The notes under the pieces: model-generated | The model's input: only the letters and a program-made list of their open reading frames with translations | What the model was told of the DNA's origin: nothing | Database searches by the model: none | Program-made: the position numbers and the translations under genes | Origin: Orobanche coerulescens | Lineage: Eukaryota; Streptophyta; Magnoliopsida; Lamiales; Orobanchaceae | DNA length: 64,000 bases | NCBI GenBank assembly: GCA_033398695.1 | Contig: CM065802.1 | Span: forward strand, 78,106,096 to 78,170,095 | Direction: 5' to 3' | In this document: piece by piece, positions 21,917 to 34,350 of the stretch | Layout: each line of letters begins with the position of its first letter | Position numbering within the stretch: the stretch's first letter is position 1

Positions 21917-23285
21917 ATTGGTATGGGAGACAGAAATTTAGGCTTTCGCTATTTTAATTAATTTTGGTGATTAATTGATAGCGAGTTAAATATTCATGTA
22001 ATTTATTGTTGGAATATTTTGCTAGATGTGTTCTTGCAGAGAATATGATCAAATTATCAAGGTTATATGAATGATTAATTTTATTATTATTATTATTATA
22101 CAATTGTTGGTTTGGTCCGGTTTTGAGGCATGTAATGATTTTTCCCGTGAGAAAATCCACGGGTAGATCTAGGGACTTTATTTTTCATGTAATTTTGCTG
22201 GAATTCAACGTATTTTATTTGCTATGAAATTTTAATCAAATTCGGAGAAAACAAAATCACGAAGAAATAGAGCAGAACTGGACACCCGATCACCATGGCC
22301 GTAAAGAAGACTGCTGAAAGCAAAGATCGAGATCGCCACTGGGGACCGAGCACGGCTGATCGGGCCGGTTCACCGATTCGGGTTGGGTCGTCCAGTTTTT
22401 GGTCTGGTCCATTTCACCACCGTTCGTTGCGTCCGCCGGAGAGTCGGGATTTTAAAATTAAACTTTTTTTACGTAATTAATTTTGCATAAAAGTAACAAT
22501 TTTAATTTTGGAAATCCACGGCCCAGCTGGGGAGGAGTGACGAGATACTTGATCCAGTGTGAGATATCGAGTCGGAGATTTTTTTGGATTCAATTCGGTG
22601 ATAAACACCATGATAATTGGATAATTTTATTATCCTTGCATTTATTTTGTTTTTTACTATTTTGAATGTATGGTATGTATGAATTATGTGTGATATATTT
22701 TCTTGCGTGCTAGGATGAGAAAATTAAAAACTTTAAGGCTAAAATAACTAAGTGATTAAATTGATTTATTTGTTTTAAAATAAAATCAAACTCGCCTCCC
22801 TAATTAATTTAAATTGTGAAGTAATTAGCATGCGCGTTGATATTAGGGTCTTCCTCCATATCAAATGTGCTAATTATAGGTTCACTGGTTTTAAGTTTCA
22901 AATAACAAAAGGTAAATATTATTTTTACAATATGACATATCCATCTGTAGGACTATTATTTAAAAGATAATATTTAAGATTGTTAAATTATGGTATTCAC
23001 TTAGCTGTATTAATTAATAAGCTCCTCATCGGAGTCTATGTTAATTAACACATGGTCAAGATGAACCAGCTATTAATTTTACTTGTCATAATGTAAATTG
23101 ACTAGATAGTAAAACTAAAGACGTAAAACTCTACTAGAAAAATGTGTGTGTGAACGTTCACACAATCGTGGCTTGCATATGTGGATTTTTCAAGGTGTTG
23201 GTTACTTGCATATATATTGTGTTTTGAGGTTTTTCAATATATTTTGCTCTGCATTATGTGATGAATGTTTTTAATTTTATCTCCA
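21917..23285 (+). other. copia 2 leader region
   Basis: Non-coding stretch after the 5' LTR. It starts with a degenerate primer binding site at 21919-21929. The rest is AT-rich untranslated leader; no gene seen. Confidence 0.55.
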
Positions 23286-24255
23286 ATGTCTTTCAATCCA
23301 TTTGTTGTAATTCTCAAAGAAAACAAACTTGATGGCACTGATTTTGCTGACTGAAAACGTAATCTTAATATTGTACTGACTGCTAGAGAACACAAGTTTG
23401 TTCTAACTAAGAAATGCCCATTATACTAGATGCAGATTCGACACCTGATGAGGTGAAAGAATACCACAAATGGAAGAAATGTGATAAGATGGCTCGCTGT
23501 TACATCTTGGTTTCTTAAGCAGATGGGAGTTCCGCCTAAACTAATGCATGAATCGTAGGGAATATACTTTGACGAAATTGCTGACAGAACTTCAAGCAGA
23601 AGGAATCTTCAGACAAGGATAACAAGTTCTTGCGGCACCTGGTGTTTCAACTTCTAAGCCCAAGTTGGGAAAGAAGAAGAAACAAGTGTGCTAGAAGCAA
23701 GTGGCAACTCTCAAGGTAAAAAGCAAGGCTCCTCATCCTGAGACGAACAAAAAGCCAAAGGAAAAGTACTACAAGTGCGGTTAGAAAGGACATTTCAAAT
23801 CGAACTGTCCTGCTCTTAAGAAAGGTATGTCTCATGTACTAGTAGTCAAAACATGTTTGGCAGCTTGTTCTACCACTTCGTGGATAGTAGATTCAGGCTA
23901 CACTGATCATGTTTGCTTTGACTCGTATGGTTTTCAGGTAACCAAGCAACTTAGTGCGAGCGAGATCACCCTTAACTGGGGCAATTATTCCAGGTTTATG
24001 GTTGTAGCAGTGGGAGTCGGGCAGTTGAAGATTAGCGATAAAATATTAATCATTAATATTGTATTATTGGTACCTGATTTTAGAATGAATTTAGTAATAG
24101 CTTCTAAATTGAGTTGTGATGGTTATTCAGTTTCTTTTGATGGTGATGCTATTATTAGAAGAAACAGTGAATTTGTTTGCAAAGGTGTCCATACTGTTAG
24201 ACTGTATGTCATTAATACTGCACAAACTCCTTGGAAACAATGGGGTACATTCTAA
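23286..24255 (+). pseudogene. copia 2 gag and protease, decayed
   Basis: From the ATG at about 23286 the reading MSFNPFVVILKENKLDGTDF and REHKFVLTKKCP is a UBN2-type copia gag, with a Trp codon turned into TGA. Later YYKCG, stop, KGHFKSNC is a zinc knuckle with a nonsense codon. The frame 23827-24255 carries protease WIVDSGYTDHVCFDSYGF, where the family's DSGA(S/T) has become DSGY, and a pre-integrase piece. The next copia segment (RHSGRVVHKLELF at 24385) normally follows the integrase, so the integrase core is deleted between about 24245 and 24380. Confidence 0.82.
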
Positions 24256-25028
24256 ACCTGGTGCCTTTAAAATCAGTTCTGGAAGAGTTGAGGGGAGAGA
24301 CTCCGTCTATACCAATCGTACAAGCACCAACTAACACTGCACCACGTATCGCTTTTTAGACTTTTACATTAACTTAGGATTTGCCTCGTCATAGTGGGAG
24401 GGTTGTTCATAAACTGGAACTATTCATAGGCATGGGAAAGTCTTCGTACTCAATCCCAAGTGAAGATGAATCGGATCCCTGGACTTACAAAGAGGCAATC
24501 TGTAATATCCGTACTTTTCTATTTTTAGTAATTTTCATTTTGGTGTATTTTCCATTTTCAACCAATAGCTTGTAACCGTTTTGACATTTTTGATAATGTT
24601 TAATTCTGCGTATTTTGGCATCCGAGCATATTTCGGAATTATTTTACTCGATTTTGTGCCTTTTAGTAATTTTCCGCTTGTTGACTCGTTTTGTGGATTG
24701 TGGTGCGTAACTGTCATTTCGGGTTTTGTGCAAGTTCGTTTAATGTTGTTAGACATGTTGTGAGCTTCGACACGGTTGTTCGTTTCCGTATCGTGGTTTT
24801 CGGTCATTTCGGGTCGTTTTGTAATTTCCTAAAAGTTTAGGACAATTACTTTCGTTGTCGTATTCCGAACCTTCGGGTAGACGGAATCGAGTTTTCTATA
24901 AGCGCTTTAGTTCGTCGCTTCAAACTCCTTGTAATGTTATCTGTACGTTTCGTCAATCGTCGAGTTTCGGTATTCGTATCAACTTCTGCACAGCTATTGG
25001 ACAACTGTAATTCTGACCTGGGAAACTC

Positions 25029-25180
25029 TTACGTACGTTATTTGCAATGTATAACGTATGTTATGCAGTATACTAACGTATGTCAACCCTCTTCATAGCG
25101 TACCTAGGGTCTTCAGGGAATCTGGCAGAGGGCTCTACCAGTCCCTTATGTACGTAAGGTAGGGGGCATTACGTACGTTA
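25029..25180. promoter_or_regulatory. Array of six palindromic dodecamers upstream of the solo LTR TATA box
   Basis: TTACGTACGTTA-type words at 25029, 25052, 25074, 25096, 25146 and 25169. Pitches are 23, 22 and 22 bp in the group of four and 23 bp in the pair. The TATA-like box follows at 25216. Confidence 0.8.
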
Positions 25181-25844
25181 ATGCTTCATGCATTGCTTAT
25201 GTTAGCAGGCACGGGTTTAAATACCCAGGAATTGACTGAGACCGTCCATTTTTCTCCTTTCTTCCTCTCCTCAGCGACTTGGGCGATTCTTAGGCGATTT
25301 TGGAGCGATTTTGAGTCTTCAATCATTTAAGTTGTCATCTTCATTGGAGTTTTGGTGTATATTAACAACAACAATCCGTCTTCTTCGTCTTTGAATCGAG
25401 GTAATTTCTAGAACCCTAGATTTTTCGGGATTTGGGGATTTCTTCGTAAATTCTCCGATTTAGTCGTAGTTTTGATGGAATTGTGTTGAGTATAGATTAC
25501 CTACTTCAGAAACATGTTTTTCCTACCAAAGTATTGGTGTATATTCTTGGAATTGTTGAGAATCGAGTGGGTTTTGGTTGCGATACGCCCTCGTTGAATA
25601 TATTGTTGGATTACAAGTTATCGTAGGCGGGGTTATCGGGTGTATTTCAACATAAATTCCAATCGTGTTGTTATTGATAGTCGTTTTACGAATCGTCTAG
25701 GTTCAAAGCTTCCGAGTTCCTTCAACGGTGGTCGTCTGCTATTTCAAAACAATTCGTCATGTCTCAAAGGCAAGTAATCCTTACGAATTTACAATCTTAA
25801 ATGTGCAAAGTGATATATTTGAGTGTTAGAGTGTTATGTTCACT

Positions 25845-25985
25845 CCGGGAGGGTCCGACGGGGCCTCGGAGGGATCCACGCATGTTTGGGTCTACGAACT
25901 TTTGGGTTAACCACTCCGAGAGGGTCTATCGGGGCCTCGAAGGGAGTCACGCATGGTCGGGTCCACGGTTAATCGGGATGATTTG
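25845..25985 (+). repeat. Pair of about 71-bp repeats in the solo LTR
   Basis: Two head-to-tail copies containing CACTCCG.GAGGGTC, CGGGGCCTCG and a GTCCACG/GTCTACG end. They lie downstream of the TATA-like box. Confidence 0.75.
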
Positions 25986-26519
25986 TATTTTTGTGGTACA
26001 TTATAGATTTTACATTTCCTGAAATCATTATCTAAACCGCTTTCAAAACTATTGATGTGTGTGCTTTGATATTGTAAGATGTAAGAGTTCGTTTATATTA
26101 CTTGCACTAGCTATTCCACGGCTAGCATTATTTTAGGGGAAATACGTTTCATGTATTTCAGGTATGAAGAATGTGAATGGACGAGTGCCGGGGCAGTACG
26201 AGGATGAAGGTCAGGTATGATACTGTGAAGTTGTTGTCATATTTATTTTATTTGAGTCTGGTTGTTGAGATTTTGGATTTTTGTCACAAGCTGTTAGTTG
26301 GTACTCGAGTACTATAGTGGGTTGTCTTTCTGCCGTCGGTTATGTTAAACTTGTTGTTTATTGTGGTTTAAATGTTGTCGCTGGAATTTAATCGGTTAAC
26401 CAGATAAATGATTGATGGTTTTGATGTTCTTTGTTATGGATATCGTACAAACTTAGCCTTGTGAGTTCCATATGGGATTCACGGCACTGTGACATACCCT
26501 GAATATCTCGGGTGTTACA

Positions 26520-26765
26520 CAATTCAAGATAAAGGTGCTGACTCCTGGAAAGTAGCAATGGAATCAAAAATGGGATCTATCGACTCTAATCAAGTGTGGG
26601 AGCTAGTAGAACTACCTGATGGGGTATAAGCCATTGGGAGTAAGTGGGTCTACAAGCGAAAGAAAGGAGGTTATGAGAATGTTAAAACCTTCAAAGGAGG
26701 CTTGTAGTGAAAGGTTGCACTCAGAAGGAGGGCATCGATTAAGATGAAACCTTTTCGCCGGTAGC
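26520..26765 (+). pseudogene. copia 2 reverse transcriptase, first part
   Basis: Reads DSWKVAMESKMGSIDSNQVW, LVELPDG, stop, then GSKWVYKRKKGG and DETFSPVA, the start of a copia RT. It is cut by an insert at about 26766 and resumes at 27634. Confidence 0.8.
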
Positions 26766-27633
26766 TAGGACTGTTAGCGGTCCAAGTATATCCGAGATCC
26801 GCCCGAGAACTGCCCGATAATACACGAAACCGATACTCACTCGAAATATTAATGGTTCGGATACTAGTACTGAAGTTGGAATCGAAACTGATAAGGACCG
26901 GAACCGTTAACCTGATAAAAGATCGGTAATTTTTCACTAATTATATTACCTAACAGAGCCTTTAGTAATTGAGTATAAAAGATAATTGATAGAAGAAACC
27001 CTACCTCAAATTCATCCTCAAGTCCAATGCGCATCCAACCTCATCTCTTTCGCTCATCCATTTCATTTCTTGCAACCCCCTCATTCTCTTATATACCCTT
27101 CATTTCTTGAAAGTTGCAACTAAGTCGAAGTGATTAGTGATTATTTACAAGTCTCAATAGATTCAACGTGTTTTCGATTTGAAATCATTCATCTCGGAGT
27201 CTGATTCTAAGTGATTTCTCTCAATTCTAAGATAATTTCTACCTCAATCTAAGGCACAATTCAAGGTTGTGATGATCTGTATTTTAATTTCCGATCAATT
27301 TTAATTTATTAAAGTTATTTTAATAATTCTGATTTGAGTCTTGTTATTCTTTATTATTCTTATTTTTTGGTTATTCTTTATTATTGTCATTTTTAATATT
27401 ATCGGTCGGTTTTGGGTCAACTGACCCGATTTTGCTTAACAGGTCGGGTTTTTTTGTGTCCTTAATGGGTCGGTTCTTATCGGACTGGTCTCGGTTATAC
27501 CCGAAATATAATCGGACCGGTTTCGGTTCCAGCATTGGACCCATTAGCTTATCGGTCCGGGTCTCGGGTACACTCGTTAAAGTCTTCGGATATGGCCCGT
27601 TAAGCAAATACTCGGACCGGACCGGACCGATAG
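26766..27633. mobile_element. Probable non-autonomous hAT-like insert in the copia 2 RT
   Basis: About 870 bp of non-copia DNA separates SPVA from MLKSIQVLLAIAAHLD of the RT. The edges read TAGGACTGTTAGCGGTCC and GGACCGGACCGGACCGATAG, with repeated CGGACCGG and CGGTTTCGG words near both ends, the subterminal style of hAT elements. A TATA-like GAGTATAAAAGA occurs near 26970. Flanks GGTAGCTA / CGATAGCC allow only a degenerate target duplication. No transposase ORF. Confidence 0.55.
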
Positions 27634-28246
27634 CCATGCTTAAGTCCATCCAGGTTCTTTTAGCTATAGCTGCGCATTTGGATCTGTAGATTTGGCAAAT
27701 AGATGTCAAGACTGTATTCTTGGATGGAAGTCTACACAAGGAGATCTACATGCACCAACCAGAGGATTCATTGCTAAAGGAGAAGAGCACTTAGTGTGCA
27801 AGCTTAAGAGATCCATTTATGGACTTAAGCAAACATCTAGATCTTGGAACACTCGATTTGACGAGGTTGTCCAGTCACATAGATTCGTCCAATGTTCGAG
27901 TGAGAGTTGTGTGTATAAGAAATTCAATGGGAACGTGTTGGTGTTTCTTGTACCGTACGTAGATGATATCCTTCCAACTAGAAACAACGTGAAGGAGTTG
28001 TCGGAAGTACGGGTATGGCTGTCTGAGGAGTTCGATATGAAGGATTTGGGAGAAGCAGGGCATATCCTTGGAATCAGGATCTTTCATGATTGGAAGAAAA
28101 GGATGTTGTGGTTATCTCAGGCATCCTATATCTATACAAAGCTAAAGTGGTTTAGCATGGAGAATTCCAAGAAAGGTTCTCTATCTTATAGACATGGAAT
28201 TCAACTATCTAAGGATATGTGTCCTAAGACAAAAGGAGATAGATAA
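27634..28246 (+). pseudogene. copia 2 reverse transcriptase, main part
   Basis: Reads AAHLDL, stop, IWQIDVKTVFLDGSLHKEIY, then VCKLKRSIYGLKQTSRSW and LVPYVDDILPTRNN (the YVDD catalytic box), then EEFDMKDLGEAGHILGIR. One stop near the start and a frame change near 28200 break it. Confidence 0.85.
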
Positions 28247-28928
28247 CATGAAGCTAGTCCCTTATGCGTCAGCAGTGGAAAGCTTCATGTATGTTATGTT
28301 TTGCACTAGACCAAATATTTGTCATGTCGTGAGCATCGCTGCTAGATATCAGTCGAACCCAGGACCAAGACATTGGATTGCTGTCAAGCACATACTCAAG
28401 TACCTGAGAAGGACTAGAGAGTACATGCTAGTATATCAATCAGGCGACTTATGTCTAGTGGGTTATACTGACTCGGATTTTCCATCAGACAAAGAAAAGT
28501 CAAAGTCTACATCAAGTTATGTGATTACTGTGGGAGGTGGAGCCATTAGTTGGAGGAGTATGAAGCAGAAATGCATCTCGGACTCTACCATGGAAGTCGA
28601 GTACGCGGAAGCCTCAGAGGCAGTATGGCTCAAGTACTTCCTGCAGGACGTAGATGTGATTCTCGATTTGCCAAAGGGTATTATACTTTGCTGTGATAAT
28701 AACAGTGCAGTCGCAAATTCTAGGAAACCACGGGCCCATAAGGCAAGTAAATATATCAACCGCAAGTACCATATCATAAGACAGTTTGTAAAGGAAAGAG
28801 ACGTAGTTGTAGCTAGGGTTTCATCGGAAGATAATCTAGCTGATCCTTTCACAAAATGCTTACCCTCAAAAGTTTTTGAAGGGCATGTGGAAGGAATGGG
28901 ATTATGGTGTATGGCAGCATTGCTCTGA
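28194..28928 (+). pseudogene. copia 2 RNase H region
   Basis: An open frame of 244 codons carrying MYVMFCTRPNICHVVS, GYTDSDFPSDKEKSKSTSSY and TMEVEYAEASEAVWLKYF, and ending NLADPFTKCLPSKVFEGHV. This is the RT connection and RNase H of a copia polyprotein. It ends 76 bp before the 3' LTR. Confidence 0.87.
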
Positions 28929-29004
28929 GTATAAGTGGAATATATGATAGACCATGTAATAGAGTAGTATACTTAAAAACATGCTTTGAGTATAAGTGGG
29001 AGAT

Positions 29005-30434
29005 TGTTAGGGGTTGTATACTGCAAAACATACATTATGCTTGTATTACCTTATTTCCCTGTAACTACCTATGAGAATATTAGTTACATGTAATCACATA
29101 TTTTGCATATTTATTCACGTTATGGTTATACAAATGTATTGTCTATTTATTTTATATTGTAGATAATGTGGTGTGTTGGTGTCACACAGAAGATCACATA
29201 TATAATTACTAGATATAATATGAAAGGTTGAAATATATGCTTGAGATTAGTTGGTCTTGACTATTAGCACGCATTAGCGTATATGCATACATTGAACCGG
29301 GTCGCAGTGAAATAGTGTCTTCTGTATTGACAGTAAGAAGAACGTAAATCTCAGATAATTATTATTTCTTAATTTTTAGTATATAATATTTATTTATATA
29401 TTTATAATATTTATTGCTTTGATTTACCATGGGTGATAGCCACAGTGATTGGCTCAATATGCTTCGTATCTTGGACAATAATATGATTTATATGACAATT
29501 ATTCTAACGAGAAATCGTGTCCCAACTCGTGCATGTTGATGATGTTCCCTTGAGGAGTTCGATAATGATTATTATATTAAACCATGCATGTGGATTTAAT
29601 TCCGTTAAAATAATAAGGTTCGAGTAGTACTACTCTTGGATAAGAAATTAATTAATTAAAGTTGTATGTAGCTTAAATTAATTAATGGACACGATATCTT
29701 AAACACATGAAATAATATAGTTAAATAAAGAGCCCGATTTCGTAAATTGGGATTTGAGTTGTAAGTGCAATATTAATTCTTTAGTGGATTGAATTGATAT
29801 TAGTGGACGCAACCATATTAGGAAGGACTTAATATGGAAAGTTGGGTTGCACTAGGAGTCATAACCCTAATCCTCCTTAAGATCCCTAGAGTAATCCAAA
29901 GTCTATAAATATGGACATGGGGGGTTCGGCCGTAAGCTACATCATAACACAAGGGTTTCTATTTTTTTCTTCCAAGTGTTTGATTGTGGATCTTGATTTG
30001 TGTCTTTGATTCCACAATTGAGATAACACTTTAATTCTTAATATCAATCGAAATTACTTGAAGAAAAAGAAAAATCGAGAGTTTCGAGATATATAGGTTC
30101 GACCGATCCACTTCAAAGTCCAAGAAAGATTCGATACCTCGTTGCCCACATAATGTCTGAATTAAGGCAGGATCATACTCTAGAAAGTTTTGGGGAAGAG
30201 ATCAAAAGTAGCAACCACTTCGCTTCAAAAGATAAATATTTTGTGATCTTTTGATATAGGTTAGGATATTGAATTTACCAACAAGATTATTTAATAACTA
30301 ATAAATAATATTTAAATTGATTGTTAGTAGTTAATTAATTAGCATGCCTAAATAGGTTTTGTGCTCGTGGACGCGTAAAATGCTTTATTCAAATATTTTC
30401 CCAACTTCGCTTCTGCTGCATTTTATTTCCAACA
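29005..30434 (+). repeat. copia 2 3' LTR
   Basis: 1,430 bp starting TGTTAGGGGTTGTATACTGC and ending TATTTCCAACA, preceded by the polypurine tract AAGTGGGAGAT. Confidence 0.9.
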
Positions 30435-30600
30435 GCATTAACCAAAACTTCATCTCCTTGTTTATCATCACCATGTACATCCTCATTAGCATTTACAACA
30501 TTAGCCAAAACTTCATCATCTTGTGTATCATCATTGAGAAGAGAAGAAGAAATCCTACTCAAGTTCAACATGATGCAACTAAATAAAAATAAAAGAAAGT
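30435..30600 (-). mobile_element. hAT transposase N-terminal fragment (copy B)
   Basis: The minus-strand reading from about 30571 gives SRISSSLLNDDTQDDEVLAN and EDVHGDDKQGDEVLVNA, an acidic N-terminal segment that continues into 20440 across copia 2. The segment has an internal repeat (DDEVL, then GDEVLVNA). Where hAT ends and the LTR-like DNA of the Athila-type element begins (30560-30600) is uncertain. Confidence 0.65.
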
Positions 30601-31269
30601 AAGAAAAGAAGAAGTGAAAAACTCGGATGATGACATCTCGATCTTGATTCAATCTTCGCACTTGATCGCCCTTGATGCCTTTGATTCCCTCTTGATGGTG
30701 TTTTTAGCCTCCTAAACCCTTCTTAGGCTTGATAATCCCGAAAATTGGCCTTTGGGGTCCTTTTATAGCCGCCAAATCGGGTTTTAGGCTGTTAAACGTG
30801 TTAAACTCGTCAAACAAGGGAATTAGCACCGCCTAGTGACTCGGTCGTGTCATTTGACATGGCCCGTGTTGAACTGTCCTAGAAATTTTCAAAACATCTG
30901 GCTCGTGACACGATCGAGTCCACGGTGTCATTTGACACAGCCCGTGCTGTTTGACATGGTCCGTGTTGTTTGACATGGTCGTGGCTGTGTTGTGCTGTTT
31001 GGCCCTGTTTTTTCAGTCCTTCTTCAATCCGTACTCATGTTCGTGCAGCACCTAATATGTGTCGTGGGTCGAGACCTCGTTCATGCTTGATAATGGCCTT
31101 ATAAATGCCTAGAAACATAAAAAAAAACACCAAAGCATAATCGAGTCCAACAAACGAGAAATAAACATAAACACAACAGTTACACAAATTTAAGGTCACT
31201 AAGTGCCATAAATCACTATAAAAAGATGGGTAAAATCGTGCGTAAATAAAATCCCCCAAACTTAGACGT

Positions 31270-32389
31270 TTATCGTCCCGAGCAATGCACTTTAAAATAA
31301 AAACTCCTAAGAGAACTCAACCCTCAACATACCTCAAATGACCATTATGAAAATTCATCAGTACGCCTCAAGTAATGAATAAGTCAAGTTTTTTAAAGTT
31401 TTTAAATCTCCGGGGTGCTTTCTTAACATCATATTCAATATTTGAAAAATATAAACCTCATCGATCAAGTGTATTCTCTCACTCTCAACGTGTATAAAAG
31501 GACGTGTATTGCTCAAAATTCATTCAATGAAATAAGCATCCCCATTAGCTTGCCAATCATATACATCTCTACTACTATTTTGTGCATGCAAATTTGTGAA
31601 TTAAAAAGGACTTCAATGGTTGAAATGTAGAATTTTTGGTCGGGGTAGGATAGATATGGCTTAAGTGACTTTGGCTTGAGAAAATTAGAATTAAATCAGA
31701 CTAATCACTTCACGCTCATGAAACACTTAAGAATCTCAACATCTTAAAATTTGGTTCTTTCAACCCCTTAGCTTATATTACTCGCAGAAGCACTTTTAAA
31801 AGTGAAAAGCGCAACCTAATTTTGTTTTGCTTTTTTTTCTATTGTTGATTATCCAGGCAAATTATCCGGGCAGACTCCGGTATGACCCTTCATGTAATAG
31901 ACAACACCATTTTTTGACTTTTTTCCCTTCAACTTATTTTGATAAATCAATATGTACCTACCCAAACTTGAAACTAAAACAAACTTTCCCAATTGTCACT
32001 TCCACGGGTTATTCATTTGTGACAAAATGTCCCTGTATTGTGACACGGCTGTGTCATGCATGTTGCCCAGTTTCGTCCTCTCGAGCTGTTTTTCAGCAAA
32101 ATATATATCGAAACTCGAACCGCTCAGTCCAAAAGCTGAAAATAAGCTACACAAAAAACAAAGCAACTAAAAAAACACAAGACAAAAACTAATGAACTAA
32201 GAAAAAGGAAAGAAAGCAATAAATGTACAAAAACCATTGGGTTGCCTCCCAGACAGCGGTAAGTTTAACGTCCTCATCGAGGCGCCTCTTTCATTCATCC
32301 CAGATCATTTAGTGAGCTCTCACAATCCGGCTTACGTACAGTTTTACCAGGAGGTTCTCTACTCATCAATCCATCCCATCGAGGGGTCA
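31270..32389 (-). other. Non-coding part of the Athila-like remnant
   Basis: RT, RNase H and integrase expected here are missing. Around 32235-32280 the minus strand reads a CTGTCTGGGAGGCAACCC segment common downstream of pol in this group, so the coding part was deleted rather than interrupted. Nothing else recognised. Confidence 0.5.
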
Positions 32390-32767
32390 TCAAAAATACG
32401 ACGTTTTCCCCATGCGTCCTATTGTCAGCTTTCCTCGATCAACATCAATTGAAGCTTTTGATGTGGTGAAGAACGGGCACCCCAAAATCAACTCATCGTT
32501 TCTCTCTTGACCATCATCTAGTACAATAATGGTGACTAGGAAGGATGATTGATCTATCTTTACGAGCACATCCTCCACGAATAATTTAGGAGCGACTAGT
32601 GAATGGTCCACCAATTTTAGATGTACCGGTGATGACTTTAATCTTTTAATCTGAGCATCTTGAACACCGAAAAAAGGCAAAATATTGACACCATGATCAC
32701 ATAATACATCATTTATCGAATAACCCGAGATAAAGTAGTTAATTGATAAACTCCCTGGATCCTTCAT
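32390..32767 (-). pseudogene. Athila/Tat-like aspartic protease segment
   Basis: A 125-codon frame: MKDPGSLSINYFISGYSIND, LCDHGVNILPF (family active site DLGAS, here DHGVN, so the catalytic motif is damaged), then VDHSLVAPKLFVEDVLVKID and LILGCPFFTTSKASID. Typical of the gag-pro junction of Athila elements. Confidence 0.78.
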
Positions 32768-32894
32768 CTTTGGGATAGACGCTTCAATTCTTTTTTCTTT
32801 GATGATGCCATAGTTTGCAATAAAGCCTCAAAATTTTTCTTCTCCTTTTCATGCTCAATATCGACCCGATCTTTTACCTCATCAATGGAAACTC

Positions 32895-34350
32895 TCAAAT
32901 CAGCCTCTTTAGACAACACGATCGGACTTGTTCCTCATCCTTTGACTTTGGCAGCTTTTCATTCACACGACATGAGAAAATAGCATTGCATTGTGCTTTT
33001 AGATTCGCCTTGGTGTTGCTCGAAAATTGGCCCTTTTGATGTTGGCTCCCTACGACCTTATCCAATTGACCAATTTGCGTCTCTAGATTTTTCATTTGAG
33101 CTCCAATAGTGGTTGCTAATTGAGTCATATGATTTTCAATGCGATCGAGCTTCTCTTTATCTCGTGTGAACTGACTACTTGTCTTTGTCATGAACACAGC
33201 AAGTATATTCTCCAAATTCGGACCAGATTTGGGCTCCTCGACCACCTCGCCATTTGATACCCTAAATCTAGCAGGGGGGTTGTAAAGCATTTCTCGGATT
33301 CCCGTAGCTAATATTTTCGTGATTCATATTGAAAGGATGATAGAACCCCGGAGGAGGCTTATTCTGGTAATTGTGGAAATTCGGATTGTTGATGTAATGA
33401 GCCTCTTCCAAAGGATCCGATGGTAGTATAGTTGCTAGAGGTGTTACCCTTGCATTCGTTCCCTTAGTCAATGCGCCCAACTGGTTTGTGAGAAGAGACA
33501 TTTGGGCCGCTAACGCCTTCATAGGCTCTGAATCCGAATTTTCAGCCACTCTATGCACATTATTCCTCTCAGTAGGGCACTGATAGTTGTTCATGGCCAT
33601 TTACTCGATCAAGCCATATGCTTCCTCTGGACTTCTGGTTAGTAGTGCTCCTACGGCTGATGCGTCTACAAGATTTCTCTTCTCTCCGACTAGCCCATTA
33701 TAAAAAAAACACCTTTGGGTCTTTCAAAAACCCGTGACGAGGTCATCATCTCAACAAATCCTTGAAGCGTCCCCATGCCTCATATAATGGCTCTGAGTCC
33801 ATCTATTGGAACTGCGTGATTTCACTCTTCAGTTTCATGGTCTTGTTGGGTGGGAAAAACTTGAATAAGAACTTATCACTCAACTCGTCCCATGTACTTT
33901 TGTTGCCCGAAGCAAGAGTTCCAAGCCACCTACGAGCCTTCTCTCTCAAGAAAATGGAAATAAATTTAATTTTACCGCATCGCCTCGCACCTCATTCAAC
34001 TTGATGGTATCACAAATTTGAAGAAAGTGGAATAAATGGACGTGCGGGTCCTCAGTAGCAAATCCCCCATATCGATTCTGCTGAACCATCGATATCAAGG
34101 CCGGCTTCAACACGAAAGTGAGGGTGTTAATGGGAACTTGTATAATTCCCCCATAATTTTGGTCGAGCCTCGATCAGAATCTGTCAAGAATTGATTGGGT
34201 TCGAGCGGCCGGTTGCTGAACTTGCCCCCCCCCCCCAGCGGGTTATTTCAAGTTGCTTTCTCGTTCCCCTGATTTACTATCACCTCCTCTGTTCCATCAT
34301 TATCCCCACTCTTTCCATCTCGTCAGATAAGTTTCTCCTTAGTTTCCTAG
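32895..34350 (-). pseudogene. Athila/Tat-like gag, broken
   Basis: Pieces include 33600-33268 (MKALAAQMSLLTNQLGALTK, PPPGFYHPFNMNHENISYGN) and 33290-32895 (FMTKTSSQFTRDKEKLDRIE, TTIGAQMKNLETQIGQL), the Gln/Asn-rich end of Athila-type gag. Upstream, 34190-33610 retains degenerate gag coding sequence with several stops. The first codons lie beyond the nested elements at 53313-53240. Confidence 0.75.

Larger units (their letters stand above)
24501..26519 (+). mobile_element. Ty3/gypsy solo LTR inserted in copia 2
   Basis: 2,019 bp starting TGTAATATCC and ending GGGTGTTACA, flanked by CAATC (24496-24500) and CAATT (26520-26524). Removing it rejoins the copia reading TYKEAI to QDKGADSWKVAMESKMGS. 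It is an LTR left by recombination between the two LTRs of a full element. It has a TATA-like TTTAAATAC at 25216, palindromic dodecamers upstream of that, and a pair of 71-bp repeats at about 25845-25985. Its ends match the Tekay-like LTRs farther right, but the body differs. Confidence 0.9.
20441..30434 (+). mobile_element. Ty1/copia LTR retrotransposon (copia 2), old, no integrase core, carrying nested insertions
   Basis: LTRs 20441-21916 and 29005-30434 start TGTTAGGG and end TTTCCAAYA. They differ at many positions and by indels, so this is older than copia 1. A polypurine tract (AAGTGGGAGAT) precedes 29005 and TGGTATGGGAG at 21919 resembles the initiator-tRNA primer site. Inside are a decayed gag (23286-23830), a protease (23827-24240), no integrase core, and RT/RNase H (26520-28928). 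A gypsy solo LTR (24501-26519) and a hAT-like insert (about 26766-27633) interrupt it. Flanks ATATT and GCATT are a degenerate target duplication; hAT coding sequence resumes on both sides. Confidence 0.9.

Noticed and set aside
30830..31000. GACACGGCCCGTGT words as a satellite
   Set aside because: Such words are common in Athila/Tat LTRs, and the position next to the TATA box and gag-pro remnant explains them.
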